Of a DNA stretch of 64,000 bases, positions 37,829 to 49,719 are shown piece after piece. The DNA comes from Rhytidiadelphus loreus (Eukaryota; Streptophyta; Bryopsida; Hypnales; Hylocomiaceae). Positions within the stretch are counted from its first letter, which is position 1; every line of letters begins with the position of its first letter. Location of the stretch: contig OX344763.1 of NCBI GenBank assembly GCA_947034895.1, positions 4,528,501 through 4,592,500 of the forward strand, in the 5' to 3' direction. The notes under the pieces were generated by a model. It did no database searches. It had not been told where the DNA came from and saw only the letters and a list, made by a program, of their open reading frames with translations. A program made the position numbers and the translations under genes.

Positions 37829-39590
37829 ATGGCGAACGTGAATGAGGTACGGGTTGCCGAATGATGCGCCGTCATTTTCGTGTCTGTAGGAGGGAGTTTG
37901 GTGGTAAATTGCTGTTGGGGGTGTTTCTGGCTTTTTTGAATCGGGGTGGGGTGTGTGGGGGTGGATGTGAAGGTTTGGGTGGTGAGTAGTGTGAGTGTGA
38001 TGGTTGGTGGTAGGGTTTTGGGGGTTTGGGGGTTGACATTGGAGGATTGGTTCTTTCTTGGGTAGGTGATGAACCCGAGCAAGGATCCCGGGTGGATGAC
38101 TGAGAATGGGGAGAAGCAAGGAGGTGGGAAGAAAGGGAAGGGGGGTGGCGATGGCGGTGGAGGCGGAGGTGGAGGCGGTGGTGGTGGCGGCGATAACAAG
38201 CCTAAAGGGCCTTCTGTACCGGTAAGCAGTAGTTTGGCATTTGCTTTCCAATGTTTGGAGTTTCAAGTTTTTATTTATTTTATTTTTTTTGAGATTGGTT
38301 TAGTGTATGAGATCTTGATTTTGAGATCGCGTTCAGTGCATTTTCGCTGAGGAATCGGTGCTTTGCAGAAACATGAGTTCAAAGTGAAGATGTGCTGCCC
38401 GAAGTGTGAGGAGAAGGTTCGTGAAGAAGCGGAGTATTCTTATGGTAAGACGCTTATACAATTTGATATGCGGCGCTTGTTCCTCTGTAGTCTCACACCC
38501 TGGGTTTCAGCTCGTTCACTATCTCATATAGTTTGATGTGAGGTGTGGAGAATGTTCTAGAATGTCATTGGAGAGGAGGTGACCAGAAAGAGGATAAAGT
38601 AGATGGATCGAAACCTAGGCAGAGTCAAGATCCTACCCCAGAGTTCAAGAAAATCTGTTTTCCGGAAGCTCCTTAGAACTCCATATCTAATGGGAATAGG
38701 AATGGATCTTTTATCATACTCAGTTATGAAACGTACGTTCGTATTCATTTTCTGATGATGCTTACTTGAGAACATCTTGAAATGGTGCAGGTGTACAGAA
38801 AGTGGAAATTGACCGCGTCAAAAGCAAAGTCACCGTGACTGGAAACGTGGAGCCCACAGCCTTGCTGAAGAAGTTCAAGAATAACGTTGACAAGAAGGCG
38901 TGTATGTGGTCTGCTGTGGACACAAAGAAAGACTCAGGTGGTGGGAAAGGGGGCAAGGGAGACAATCAAGGCTCAGAACAGAAACAAGCCAAAGGTGGAG
39001 GTGGAGGTGGAGGTGGAGGTGGAGGAGGTGAAAAGAACAAAGGAGGAGGTGGTGGAGGAGGCGGAGGAGGCGGTGGCGGTGGCGGTGGTGGTGAAAAGAA
39101 AAAGGGTGGTGATGGTGGAGGTGGAGATGGAGGTGGCAATACTCCAAAGAACAAGAAGGCAGATAATAACGAAGGTGGTGGTGGTGGTGGTGGTGGTGGT
39201 GGAGGTGGAGGTGGTGATGGTGAAGGAAAAGGCAAGGCTAAAGCTGCTGGTGGCGGTGGAGGTGGTGGTGGAGGAGGTGGAGGTGGAGGTGGAGGAGGTG
39301 GCAAACAGCAGCCAAACAAGCAGCAGCAGCAAGATATGGAGTACCCACCCATGGTGTTCCGTGAGAATAACTATGACTACAGGGGCTTTCCCCCCATGGA
39401 TCCCCGCGGAGGCTATGGAGGAGGGGGCTACTACCCCGACTACCGTGGCCATGATGCAGATTACCAGCCCAAGCCCAACTACTACAGCGACTACAGACCC
39501 AGTCAGTCTTACCCTTCCAATTTCCGCACCCACGACTACAACAACCAGCAGATCACCAACCCTAACTACATGAAGAACGTCCAATACTGA
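37829..39590 (+). CDS. Heavy-metal-associated (HMA) domain protein with poly-glycine regions
   Basis: Four exons join in frame to 349 aa: 37829-37846, 38066-38221, 38369-38444, 38791-39590. An N-terminal Gly-rich stretch is followed by one HMA domain (about residues 59-120) with core KVKMCCPKCEEKV, which fits the MxCxxC metal-binding motif. Then come several long Gly runs broken by Lys-rich words (EKNKGGG, PKNKKADNNEGG), and a Tyr/Pro/Asp-rich C-terminus (PPMVFRENNYDYRGF). Plant HMA proteins of this type bind heavy metals or act as chaperones and interaction partners. The family commonly ends in an isoprenylated CaaX box, but this protein ends NYMKNVQY without a cysteine, so it is an HPP rather than a HIPP. 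Gene order gives no functional clue. Confidence 0.9.
38975..39305 (+). repeat. Glycine-codon microsatellite (GGTGGA)n in exon 4
   Basis: Imperfect GGTGGAGGTGGA tracts encode the poly-Gly regions. Such arrays are prone to length change and produce long spurious frames (poly-Pro, poly-Val, poly-His) in the other five readings. Confidence 0.85.
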
Positions 39591-42158
39591 GCCTCACTCG
39601 AAGGACAGTGCCAGATTGTTTTTACAAGATTGCTTAGAGGTGACTACCTCTTTCAAGTATAACTCGGCACGGATTCGTTTCTGCAGGTATACGAAATGGG
39701 AAACTGCTGTACATATATGAGAGGGTATTGACTGGAGGAGTATCGTGTTGGGAGGTGGATTTTTGATATGAATCCAGTATGGGCGTCACGTAGTAGTACG
39801 ATATTGGTGTTTATGGATTCCTGTTTCTCGTGGTAGGTTATTATTAGTATTAGTATTATTATGTCAGTGGAGGTTGAGGGTCATGTCAAGGCGCACTTGC
39901 ATGTAAAGAGGATGTTTTGTGGACCCATTTTGGTGTCTGTTATAGACTTCCCTGTGTCAAGCAGCAGGGCTATCATTTTGCAGCAATGTGCGATGGTGTT
40001 GAATGCTCCAAGTATGAGAGGACAGTCTTGTAATGCAAGTGGAATCTTCGGAGCACTAAGAGTGACTTCTTTTTTCAATCTCTGGGTCCCGATATGTTGA
40101 AGTGCAATTGTTGAAGTGCAATGAAAATGCTTGAACTGGATCTGTGACTGTAAATGCTTTGTTGATGTGATTTGAAAACCACACCCAGTGAAATCCTATA
40201 ATGAAAATCAAAACATGGATAATGGCTTGGCCTAACAAGTTGCCACATTTGCCAAGGTCTGAAATGGAAGGGTTCTCTTGGAATGGGTTGTTCTTCCAAA
40301 TGACTCAATATTAAAAAGCAAAGTGAAATGGTTGCAAACAAGACAATTCTGCAGTCACCAAACTAATAACCTTGAGCAAAACTTGACTAGGAAAGCTAGA
40401 CCTAGTGTACCTCCACTACTCATCAAACACACACCACCTAAAATTGGTTAAAAATGATATGAAGGGGGGAATGCAATTGCATGTGCATTGCAAAAGGTGC
40501 CCCTATATTGGGTGGTGAGCAAGCCTTGGAATTCTAGCCAAATCCCAAACCCTCACACCTACAAGCACTTGTCATGTGCACACCTGCAATAGACAATCTC
40601 GTATCAAGGCATTGTCAGTCTTCACTTGGAGATGGCGAGGGTGACAATTCAGCTACCATGGGCGGAGGTGGATACCCTAGTGGTGATGGGCGATCTGTTT
40701 GCAACCTTCGCATAGTCATTGCCCCGGCCCTTGTGGTTCTTCTATTTTGGTCAGTTAGCTCCACTTCTGCACATTGTACACCATCATATGAACATGAAAA
40801 TAACTCACTCAAAGTCCAACCTTGAAATGAGATGCAAACATCTTGAATCCAAGTCCTGAAAAAGGAAAGAATTAAGATATGAAGACACTTCAATTTTACA
40901 TCTTTCTTTTGGTACAAATATTCTCAAGTCTTGAGTTTTAAAATAATAGGGTTTCAATATTGTGTCATTTATTATTGGACACCTTTGTACCAACCAACTA
41001 CAAAGTAAATATTGTGAATAAGAAAAGGATGGGCAATCGAAACAAATCTAATATGCTATACAGTGTATGAGACCTCTTTAATGTTGTCTCCTTTCATATC
41101 ACACATGCATCTACTATTCTCTCATCCAAACCTAAGAAATGGATGAACCCAATTCAAAGCTTTCTTCATCAACACTTCCTTTACGCCACAAGATGATGCA
41201 TACACTTGCTGAAAGTTCAACAAGTGTAAAAAAAGGCTCTTGAATGCCTTCCTCTGTTTGTGAACATCCAAATATTTTAATGCCACTCTTGACATAACTT
41301 CACCTAAAATGTGTTTGAATAGGCTTACAATCAAGCATTTTTTTTCTAGTATTAAATTGTCTATTTTTTGGTTGGATCTTATTGGAAGTCAAAAGAAAAC
41401 TCTAGATTCTCTTACGCATTTACTAGACACCAAATCAATAAACTATAAATTTTCAAATTCTTGAAAATGAGTGTTTCTAAAATTGACCCTAGACCCTCAT
41501 GAATAGGAATATATTTTAGGCAAGACTATGTAGGCGACAATTTTAGAAAGGGGTCACAATTAGGCACAATTAGGCGCAAGTTACCTTCCAAAACTAGACT
41601 GCTTGTCACAATGTTCCAAAACTCCATATTATCACGTTGATTCTGTATGTGACATTAAAGAGGTCATGAAGGACAAAGAACCAGAATTCATCACCAAACA
41701 TTCAATCCTCTTCTGGCAGGACCTGATCTGTCGAGCTTTGTGAGCCGAGGAGAACGATACCACGAAGGAGCAACCCATTGACCAGATAAGTCACCAAATA
41801 CTCTAGAAATTCTACTCGGAGGCGTTCAAGAATCCCAATTCTCATTTCATTACAACATGATACACACAATCGTCGTTCAATTCTAGTAAAATTGGCCAAA
41901 AATCGTGACTTTTATCTTCTTCGATTCACAAAGCTCTATAAAAACTACGACTGATCGATCGATAGAGATTTTATGTTTCAGGCTGCGTGTCCTGAAAAGC
42001 ACCAACGGAGTGAAATTTCACCACTTAACGAGGTACGTTACAGATTCAAGTTTTTCTGAAGGATTTGACAACAACAGTAAAAGGCTTAGTCTTATATAGA
42101 CTTAGGCTTAGGCTTATATACATATTTGAAGTCGCAAACTACTGTATATATTGAAGGC
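39591..42158. other. HMA gene 3' flank and intergenic sequence
   Basis: About 39591-40100 probably includes the 3' UTR. No gene recognised after that. Short open frames (for example 40574-40825 plus, 41702-41899 minus) have no recognisable domain. Confidence 0.45.
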
Positions 42159-42275
42159 TTAGTCTTTGGTACCTGGAGAGCATGGAGCCTCGCGGCTCTG
42201 CACCGAACTGGTCAGCATCACGAGAAGTAGCAAGAGCACAGAAACAGCGAGCAATTGAAGCTTGGCGTTTCTCAT
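42159..42275 (-). CDS. Possible small secreted peptide or first exon with signal peptide
   Basis: From ATG at 42275 the minus strand encodes 38 aa. It has a classic signal-peptide shape: a short basic start (MRNAKLQ), a hydrophobic core (LLAVSVLLLLLVMLTS) and a likely cleavage after SVQS, then REAPCSPGTKD and stop. An alternative reading is that CCAG/GTACC at 42173/42172 is a splice donor, making this exon 1 of a longer gene, but I found no convincing downstream exon. The open frame extends upstream to 42368. The upstream flank carries a 149-bp tandem repeat. Tentative. Confidence 0.3.
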   Translation of the reverse strand: MRNAKLQLLAVSVLLLLLVMLTSSVQSREAPCSPGTKD

Positions 42276-42339
42276 AGCAACCTGATAGTACGTCTCAGAG
42301 CTCAGTCCACCATAACTCGCTCTAAATCTGCACAATTGA

Positions 42340-42830
42340 TTGCACCAACACACAAGTTCACAGCACAACCAGAATATTTCTTAACGTGGACAGTCAAGCA
42401 GCTGTAGCTAGACTACGATCGAAGAGGCTTTCTCCTTGAATCACTGGCTCGCTTCTCTTGAATCAAGTAAGGTTAGAACTACTCAAACTTCCCTCACATG
42501 TAGCTTCTGCTAATGCAAAGCCGCCTCTCCTTCTCCTTCAGTCCGGAGCCAACAAGCTAGCAACTCTGCTACGAGAAGCTAGTTGTCCTTGTATCACCAG
42601 CTTGCATCTCAAGATCCTAGCTAGTTCTCAAACTGCGCTTCCTCACATGTAGCTTGTGTGTATGTTAATGCAGAGCCTCCTCCCCGGCCTGCGGTCGAGA
42701 TCCAACAAGCAAGCAACTGTATCTTTGGCTTGCTTTTCAAGTATGAAGGTCCTTACTAGTGTTCCACTCGCACTCCGTCGTCGTCGGTCCCTGTAAATGT
42801 GGATTTTGTCAATGCAAAGCTTCAACTTAT
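42340..42830. repeat. Tandem repeat of about 149 bp, three degenerate copies
   Basis: The phrases CCTCACATGTAGCTTCTGCT (42492), CCTCACATGTAGCTTGTGTG (42641) and CCCTGTAAATGTGGATTTTG (42789) are each followed by AATGCAAAGC or AATGCAGAGC and then by CCAACAAGC-AGCAACT phrases. Spacing is about 149 bases. Copies are diverged and GC-richer than the surrounding sequence. Confidence 0.6.
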
Positions 42831-44941
42831 CGGTTGTATGCTTTGGGTTCAATTACACAACTTCCAAGGTGCGCAACTTGTTAGCCTGTTACTTCCGAAA
42901 CATTGTTGTGGAGCTGACTGAATCAGCACCTCGGTCCGTCATTCTTTTCGTGCGGCAGGTACCAAAAAGCTTTCGGAAGAAGACAAGCGTTGACTCCGAT
43001 CCTTGCTACAAAACATTCATGCATGCTTTCTTCAGTGAATGTCAAACATTTGAGTGAATGTCAATTTTAGTAGTTAAATTGAGGAAATTCCACACCTTAC
43101 GCACAACTCAGTGCGTGTGACTTTGAAACGTAAAATCTATACTCGTCCTAGTTTTTATAGAGCTTTGAGTAGATGAATCACGTGAAGGTAAGAAGTTTCT
43201 AAACAATTGAGAACTTGAGTTTGCGAGGACTCACTGCCATGAGCTCAAAAATTGTGTGTCCCAAATGAAAGTGGACCAAATTTTTTGTCATGAATAGCTT
43301 GAGTCCTTTTTTTTGTATGAAATTAAAAGGCAGGCTGGCAGGCAAGTCGTTCACTGGCACATGACACCAAGACTTATTTGCAAAAAGCTCACTTGCAACT
43401 GAAACAAAGAGCAGTGCGTTTCAAACCCCAAAAGTCTCAGATACTTCATTGACTGACTTTTCTGAGTACAGTACAGCGCACCTGAAAATTATAAAAGAAA
43501 AAAAATTGAAATTCGCAAAGTTGTACTTTGTGATGGATGAGGTCAGTTAGATGATGCTCTTTCTCTCTCTGCCTTTGGCCACTTTTTGTGCCAAGGCTGA
43601 TGAGTCATGTACAGTACTTGACTGAGGAAGATTTCTCAGGGTTAGTCCCAAGAAGAGTCAGGGACGCTTTAAAACCTAGAGTCCCGGCCAATTTGTTGTG
43701 TAAGAGGTCCAAAATCTTCAGACAAAAATGCTGAAATTCTCACGTGTGATTGGACAAAAGGCTGAAATTTGTGCAATTGGACTCAGGAGGGAATTCTCCC
43801 GGCCTTTGTTTTATTGGAGAAGGAACTACAACTGAAATCACCCAAATTAATAGGAAGCACCTGCACATGGCTCTTCTTTATCATTAAGTTGTCTTATTTT
43901 TGCAAGATTTCATAAGCAATCAACAGAGGATTCTAGATTCTATTAGGTTGTTATTTTTTGGACATCACATGAATAGACTTAAAAAATTTCAAAGTGTTGC
44001 CGTTACAGGAATATTCAAAAATGGATAGTAGACTCTCTCACATCTCATCATCTTGAGAAGATTTTCATTTTCAACACAAATCGTAGACTTCTCTCATCTC
44101 ATCTTCACCAGATTTTCATTTTTCATTTTCAACACGAATCGCGATGATGGGTCTGTTTTTATGCAGCTCAAAATAGAAAGTATTCAAGGTTTTGTTCCCC
44201 GTGGAGTCAACATCATGGTCCAAATGAGGGGCATCAATAGGCCGCCTCCGTCAACTTGCATTTCCAAAAAAAATTGTGATCATTTGTATGAAACAAACTT
44301 TTTTTTTCAGTCATTGCAGACAATTTAATAAAAGTAAGGTAGACAATTTAATAAAAGCTTTGCAACGACTGTTTTTTTGTTTTTTTGTTTTTTTGTTTTT
44401 TATTATTATTCTCCGGTCAACGGGGTTCCTTTTAGGTCAACTGCTTGTTCAATTGCGCTAGCCAGGGGCCTTTCCTTTACACATGTTGTACCCAACCCAG
44501 CTTGACATGTGTGACAGGTACACTGGGGTTGATGTTTTTGGACGTCACAGGATTGGTATTCTCAGGCTACGTCGAATGATGTGCAATTTGAATCCGCGAC
44601 GATGGAAACAACATTAGAGACACAAGTGGAGTCAAAGTTACCATCTGAGTGAATGGAATTGAAAACACGTCTTCATTGCCATTTGTTATCATCTTGCACG
44701 GCAAGAAGACCTGCAAAAAAAAATATGGTGGAAGAAATCAATTGCAAAATGCAATAAGTGCGTACTGTAGAATATAAAAAATTCTACGAAATATATTCAT
44801 TGTATGTGGATAGGTATAATGGTGTTGTACTGGGTATATCAATACTATTTTTCTTTATTTTTTATGAAGAAGGGTATAAATGTTGATATTAATATATGCA
44901 TGCTATTAATGATGTTTTTAGTGGTTGTTCAATACTTATAT
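42831..44941. other. Intergenic sequence without recognised genes
   Basis: No convincing coding region. Composition is mixed and partly genic-looking up to about 43900. A TTTTTTTG triplet repeat lies at 44370-44402. Confidence 0.4.
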
Positions 44942-45355
44942 TAAGGTAGTATGCTCTAAAAGCGACCATTTAAGAACTGGTTTGCCTTTTTCATAGGTTG
45001 AAGTGGACAGAACTATTTTTTGATCATTTTTCAGAAAAATAAAAATAGATGTGGAACCTAACACAAGTGGTTTTGTATTTTTCCAAGCATTTTTTATTTA
45101 GTTATAAATTTTCAAAGATTCTGGACATAGGCACCTATTTGTGATCATAGGTCTCCCAAAATTCGTCCACTTGCAACTTGTAAAGAGATGTGCGAAAATC
45201 AAAAACAATGATTGGTTCTTGCGATAGAAAAACAATTTTCCGTTGATGCATTCAATTGCTACAGTGGTCTATTTAAGGATCACATCATCTCCATTCTCCA
45301 CCTAAAAATAGGGGCGCTTTGAAGAAGATGGACACTTTTAGAGCATATTACCTTA
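44942..45355. mobile_element. MITE with AGGTA(G/A)TATGCTC terminal inverted repeats
   Basis: The left end from 44944 reads AGGTAGTATGCTCTAAAAGC and the reverse of the right end (ending 45353) reads AGGTAATATGCTCTAAAAGT. About 25 of 28 positions agree. TA dinucleotides flank both ends (44942-44943, 45354-45355), consistent with Tc1/mariner-type insertion. The 410-bp interior has no coding potential. Confidence 0.65.
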
Positions 45356-46476
45356 CACCACAAATTTGAAAGTCATGGAATGTAAATCTAACCACCACCC
45401 AATTCTACCATAATTTAAAAGAGTACACCATTATAGAATGGTCAGTATAAGATTGTTCAATTTTTTTGGTTTTGGGGGTACTCCAATGATAAAATGTCTT
45501 GGACATTCCTACATTGATGTTCTATGATGCAGACAATTGGTATATAGGAGTACAATATTCTTACTAAATGCCTCATGAGTTATTAAAAAAATTCATAATG
45601 TAAAATACAATTGACATTTTATGTTATGCATAATTAACATTTCATTTTTACTCAATCTCAATCAAGGATACCAAATTTCAATTTTGAAAAATTAGCACTT
45701 CATTTTTCGTGACTTTTTTAAGGTATATTTCATAGTTTTACCTAGAGGATGCACTATACAATAATCTCTAAAGATTGTTTATGATATATTTTCTAAATAT
45801 TTCCAAAATTCCAAAATGGAAAATATTCTAAAGATGTATATTACTTCATACTCCTTTGTCAAATTAAATAATTTTCATGTATGAAACCTTGAATACCATT
45901 TTACTATCATCTAGCATGCAATAGTTTTTTTTGTTGATCTAAAAATAATTTCATCAAGTGCTAAATTTTCACTCCAACTTTGCTATGAGTTGGATTCCTA
46001 GTTGTATACTATGACCAATATAGGGCATTAGTACAAAGATTTTGCATAATACTACTTTGTATGAACACATTATGGCTTTGGGCCGTTTGGAGCCACTTGG
46101 GGGTTAATAAGTGGAGAAAGAAGAATATTATGCAAAGAATAAAAAAGAAATTAATAAAAGTTCTAATCGTATATGTGAGACAAGTCTCTATAGTAAAGAA
46201 AGATTGACAAATGCCAAGGTTCTTATTTACTATTAACTATAGTTGGACTATCGCTTGAATTGTACAACATAAATCATGAACAATCTATTTTTCTAATATA
46301 AAATTATAATTGTACACATTGAAATTAATTTATCACATTCCAAAACACATGACCATCTATGTAGAAAGACAACATGTTTCACAAAATTGACTTAGCAAAT
46401 TATCACTTGTAAGAATGGTACTTTGTATAGTATAGGCACTTCATAGAACCCACTTGCATCCTGCCTTTAAAGCCCT
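45356..46476. other. AT-rich intergenic sequence
   Basis: No gene or clear repeat recognised. Confidence 0.45.
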
Positions 46477-46799
46477 TTAACCCCTAAAGTCCCATTGTCC
46501 CTTCAAGGGACAAAATGGATACCAAACAGGCTCCTACGGACTCAATATTTGTTCTTTAGTGAAGATAGAAAGTGAGTTCTTTAGTGAAGATAGAAAAATA
46601 TATCATTTTAGCTTTAGAGATATATAATTTTATTTTCAATCAATGCCCGGGAGCAAAAGATATAGTACAGAAAGCCAAATTGAGTGGGTAGAGAAAAAAA
46701 CTCAAATAAACATTAGATGTGTTTTCAAGCCTCTAGAAGGCCGTTTCATCCTTGTTCCCAGTCCTGTGAACACTGTTCTACTGCCCAGAATATGTAATG

Positions 46800-47025
46800 A
46801 TTAAATTTTTTTTTTAAATTTTAACTTTTTTTTAACTTTTTTTAACTTTTTAATTTTTTTTAAAATAAAAAATAAAAAAATATTTTTTTATTTTAAATAA
46901 ATAATTAAATAATATGCTGCCGATGTGGCATCGCCCGACCACATCAGCATGCTGATTTGGTAGCATCGGAACGCCTTGGGAACGCTGTAATAACTCACAG
47001 TCTTTTGTAGGGCTGAAATCTCCTC
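46800..47025. repeat. Dispersed repeat, copy 2 (A/T block plus GGGAAC tail)
   Basis: An A/T-rich block of ATTTTTTTATTTTAAATA type is followed by GACCACATCAGCATGC, CCTTGGGAACGC, CAGTCTTTTGTAGGGCTGAA and CCTCTAATG. Order and orientation match the copy at 15185-15390. Confidence 0.45.
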
Positions 47026-47292
47026 TAATGCTTAAAACTATTTATTTATTTATTGTATAGATTGTATTTTTATCTACATGGGAAGCTTTGATTCATTCCA
47101 TTTGGATTTGTTATGCAAAAATTATGAACAATCTTATATTAGAGCATCTTCTTGAAAAAATAACTTATAGGATTCATTTCTATTATCAAATTTCACATTT
47201 TACCAAAAAAAAAATGTTCCATAAGGTTAAGATTTCTTGCTAGATCAATCTCACCGTTGAGATCAGTGTGTTTGAATTCCATCTTAGAGCTA

Positions 47293-47944
47293 TTAACCCC
47301 TAAATGCCCAAGGCACCAAAATTTCATGTTTGCAAAACTTTGAAGTTAAATAAAACCTAAACAAAATGCTATCTTTAGTAGTTTAAATTTTTGGAAAGTT
47401 ATTTTTGAAGTCTAGTTTTAGCATCAAAAATACGATCTTGAAAATAAATGATAGTTTTTCTATTCAAGATTTTGTGCAAGAGTACCCACTGCAATCTTGA
47501 CTTCCCGTAGTGTTGAGAGCTCTTAGAAATGAGCCTCAAATACACTAAATCTTGGAGAAAAAATCACATTCAAAATTCATTTAAAAATATTATAGAGTAG
47601 ATTTTGAAAAGCCATAAATTGATTGGAGTTACACATGTTAAGCCCTTTAACCTCATATTTTTTTGGTCATCAACTTTTTAGATTTGACTTGTGAAAAGAG
47701 GATTGAAATACTTCACATCACTTTTGTAGTTTTAACACCCTCATGGTCAAACATTATAATCTTTCACTCCATAAGTGATATTGTTGTGTTTTCTTTTCCT
47801 ATGAGACCTCTAACATCTCTAGTTTGAATTTGTACAGTTACAAATTCAAAAAAATTGATACAACTTATCAAAATGTTGGTATTTTGTTCAATTTGGAGCA
47901 AATTCTAAGAAGCTCAAAACAGGCCTTGGGCATTTAGGGGTTAA
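47293..47944. mobile_element. TTAA-flanked piggyBac-style MITE, 644-bp body
   Basis: TTAA (47293-47296 and 47941-47944) brackets a body whose ends are perfect inverted repeats: CCCCTAAATGCCCAAGGC at 47297-47314 and its complement at 47923-47940. Including TTAA and one more base, 23 positions match without error. No open reading frame of note. The TTAA duplication and CCCC start point to piggyBac-type mobilisation. Confidence 0.7.
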
Positions 47945-48364
47945 TGGTTTAGTTTTCCCTTCAATCTTAAACCTACTTCTACATAACAATTTTTTCATGA
48001 GTGAAAACTAAGTATGTTTTGTTAGAATTTTTTCCTAGACTCTCAACTCAATTCTTCATCATACAAAATTAGAAATTCAAAATTAGTAGATCAAAAAATT
48101 TAAGTTAGCAAGATTCAAAGCCAAAAAATGTAGTTGAGCAATGTGCAAAAAAAATTGTTTCTTTCACTTTAAATGCAAATATCATGTAATCTGCACGGTC
48201 AAAGTTTTTGAAATTTCTCCCATACATTTTTGCACTAGTCTAATACAAGATGGTATGGTTAGATATGCAAAACTAACATTAATTTTTTTTTGCTCTTTGG
48301 AGTGGAAATGGCAATTTTGAGTGGTTTTTGATGGAAAAAAGGCCTTGGGGACTTTAGGGGTTAA

Positions 48365-49462
48365 TTGTCAAAAGATGGAGTTGACCCCTGTAGAGTCAAA
48401 TCTTTAAATCTTACACTTTATATGCTCCATTTTTCCACTTTTTACCTCTAAAGTTTCTTTGACTATATTTGGGCCTAAAACTCTCAAAATTGCCATTTCT
48501 AATTTTCTAAACCTAAACTTTCCAAACTTTCAACTGTAGAAAATTGAAGTAAGTTTTTATAGCTATGTGTATGGAAAATTTTATCATATTTGACCTCATG
48601 GATTGGAAGATTATAGTGTTTGAAAATAAGACAATGTTTTTTGAAGCATGCCCAACACAATCAACCAACTCTGACCACTCCACAATTGAATATTTTGCAC
48701 TATGGAAAGTTGAAAATTCATAGATTTAGTGATGCTTCATGAATTTAGGTACTTCCACAACAAGTTTCACATTCATTTGGATCAATAGAGCACATGCAAG
48801 TAATTTTTGCAACAATAGCATGTCCTCAAAAAACACTATACACTAGCATGTTTTGCAAAAGATTTTCTACACAATTTTTTCAGTGAACCCAAGATTTGAA
48901 TGATGCACATGAAGATAGTTGCCATTACAAAATAAACCAAAACACTTTCCAAAAAAATATTATCTCATAAAGATGTGCAATAATGAAGCCAAGGGGCTCT
49001 AATGTAAATCCTATGGTTAGAGCTCAAGTTGCCTAGAGAATGGCAGTTTGAATTGGGCTAACTCCTTTGCCCTAACCTCCTAAGACCCCACTCCATGAAG
49101 ATCCTCTCATAGCTTGGAAGACCCCCCTAGCTTGATGAAGATTTGCCTTTAGAGCTTGATGAAGTCCATCATATGACACTCTGGGGGTGCTTTGGCCACC
49201 AAAAAATTGAGGTCATTAGCTTAGCATTGCATGTTCAATATACTATAAGCAAATAGCGATTTTTGAAAATTTTCCTAGACATTGGAACTCTAACATGGGC
49301 ACTTTTAATTCCAAAGAAAGTTTTAAAAAATATAATAAATGCCTTCAAAAAATAATAAAAACTTGTATATAAATTATTTTACATATTTTGACAAACAAAA
49401 AATATGAGATGCATACTTGACATTTAGCAAAGGAAAATTTATAGATTGAGATTAGCCAAAGA
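48365..49462. other. AT-rich intergenic sequence
   Basis: No gene recognised. Confidence 0.45.
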
Positions 49463-49719
49463 TTATGTACAATGATATATTCCCAAGGTCATCATGATAT
49501 TCTCAAAACATCTTTTCTTCCCAACACATGTATTTGTTTCCACAATTTCGGCAATTAAAAATGTTTTGGGACAACTTACACCATTATTACAAACAACGCA
49601 TAAACCTTGTGGTTTTGATACTGAAGGAGAGTAATATCTATTTCTAGGCTTCAATTAGGTGGATTCCTTTGCCACTCTAGTGTAAGATGTCTACATAGTT
49701 GCATGCGGAATTGTATATG
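49463..49719 (-). pseudogene. piggyBac transposase relic, C-terminal part
   Basis: The minus strand, allowing frameshifts, encodes a Cys-rich tail: LCVVCNNG, then a NCGNKYMCW and CFE/EYHDD pattern. This resembles the C-terminal zinc-binding region of piggyBac transposases (paired cysteines ending near a CFE-x-YH motif). It lies exactly on the far side of the 1.87-kb insertion from the catalytic part at 51.6-52.6 kb and in the same orientation. Confidence 0.5.

Larger units (their letters stand above)
46477..48364. mobile_element. TTAA-flanked element (outer), about 1.88 kb
   Basis: TTAA at 46477-46480 is followed by CCCCTAAAGTCCC; the reverse of the right end (TTAA 48361-48364) reads CCCCTAAAGTCCCC then AAGGCC. 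TTAA target sites with ends starting CCCC/CCCT are typical of the piggyBac superfamily. A second, smaller element lies inside. No transposase was found within. Pairing of these two ends is inferred. Confidence 0.45.

Noticed and set aside
37640..38266. Pro/Thr-rich minus-strand frame of 208 aa
   Set aside because: It spans the HMA gene leader, exon 1, intron 1 and the Gly-rich exon 2 on the opposite strand; compositional.
38875..39584. Long poly-Pro, poly-Val and poly-His frames overlapping the HMA gene
   Set aside because: Shadows of the GGTGGA array in other frames; the HMA frame is supported by conserved domain and splice phase.
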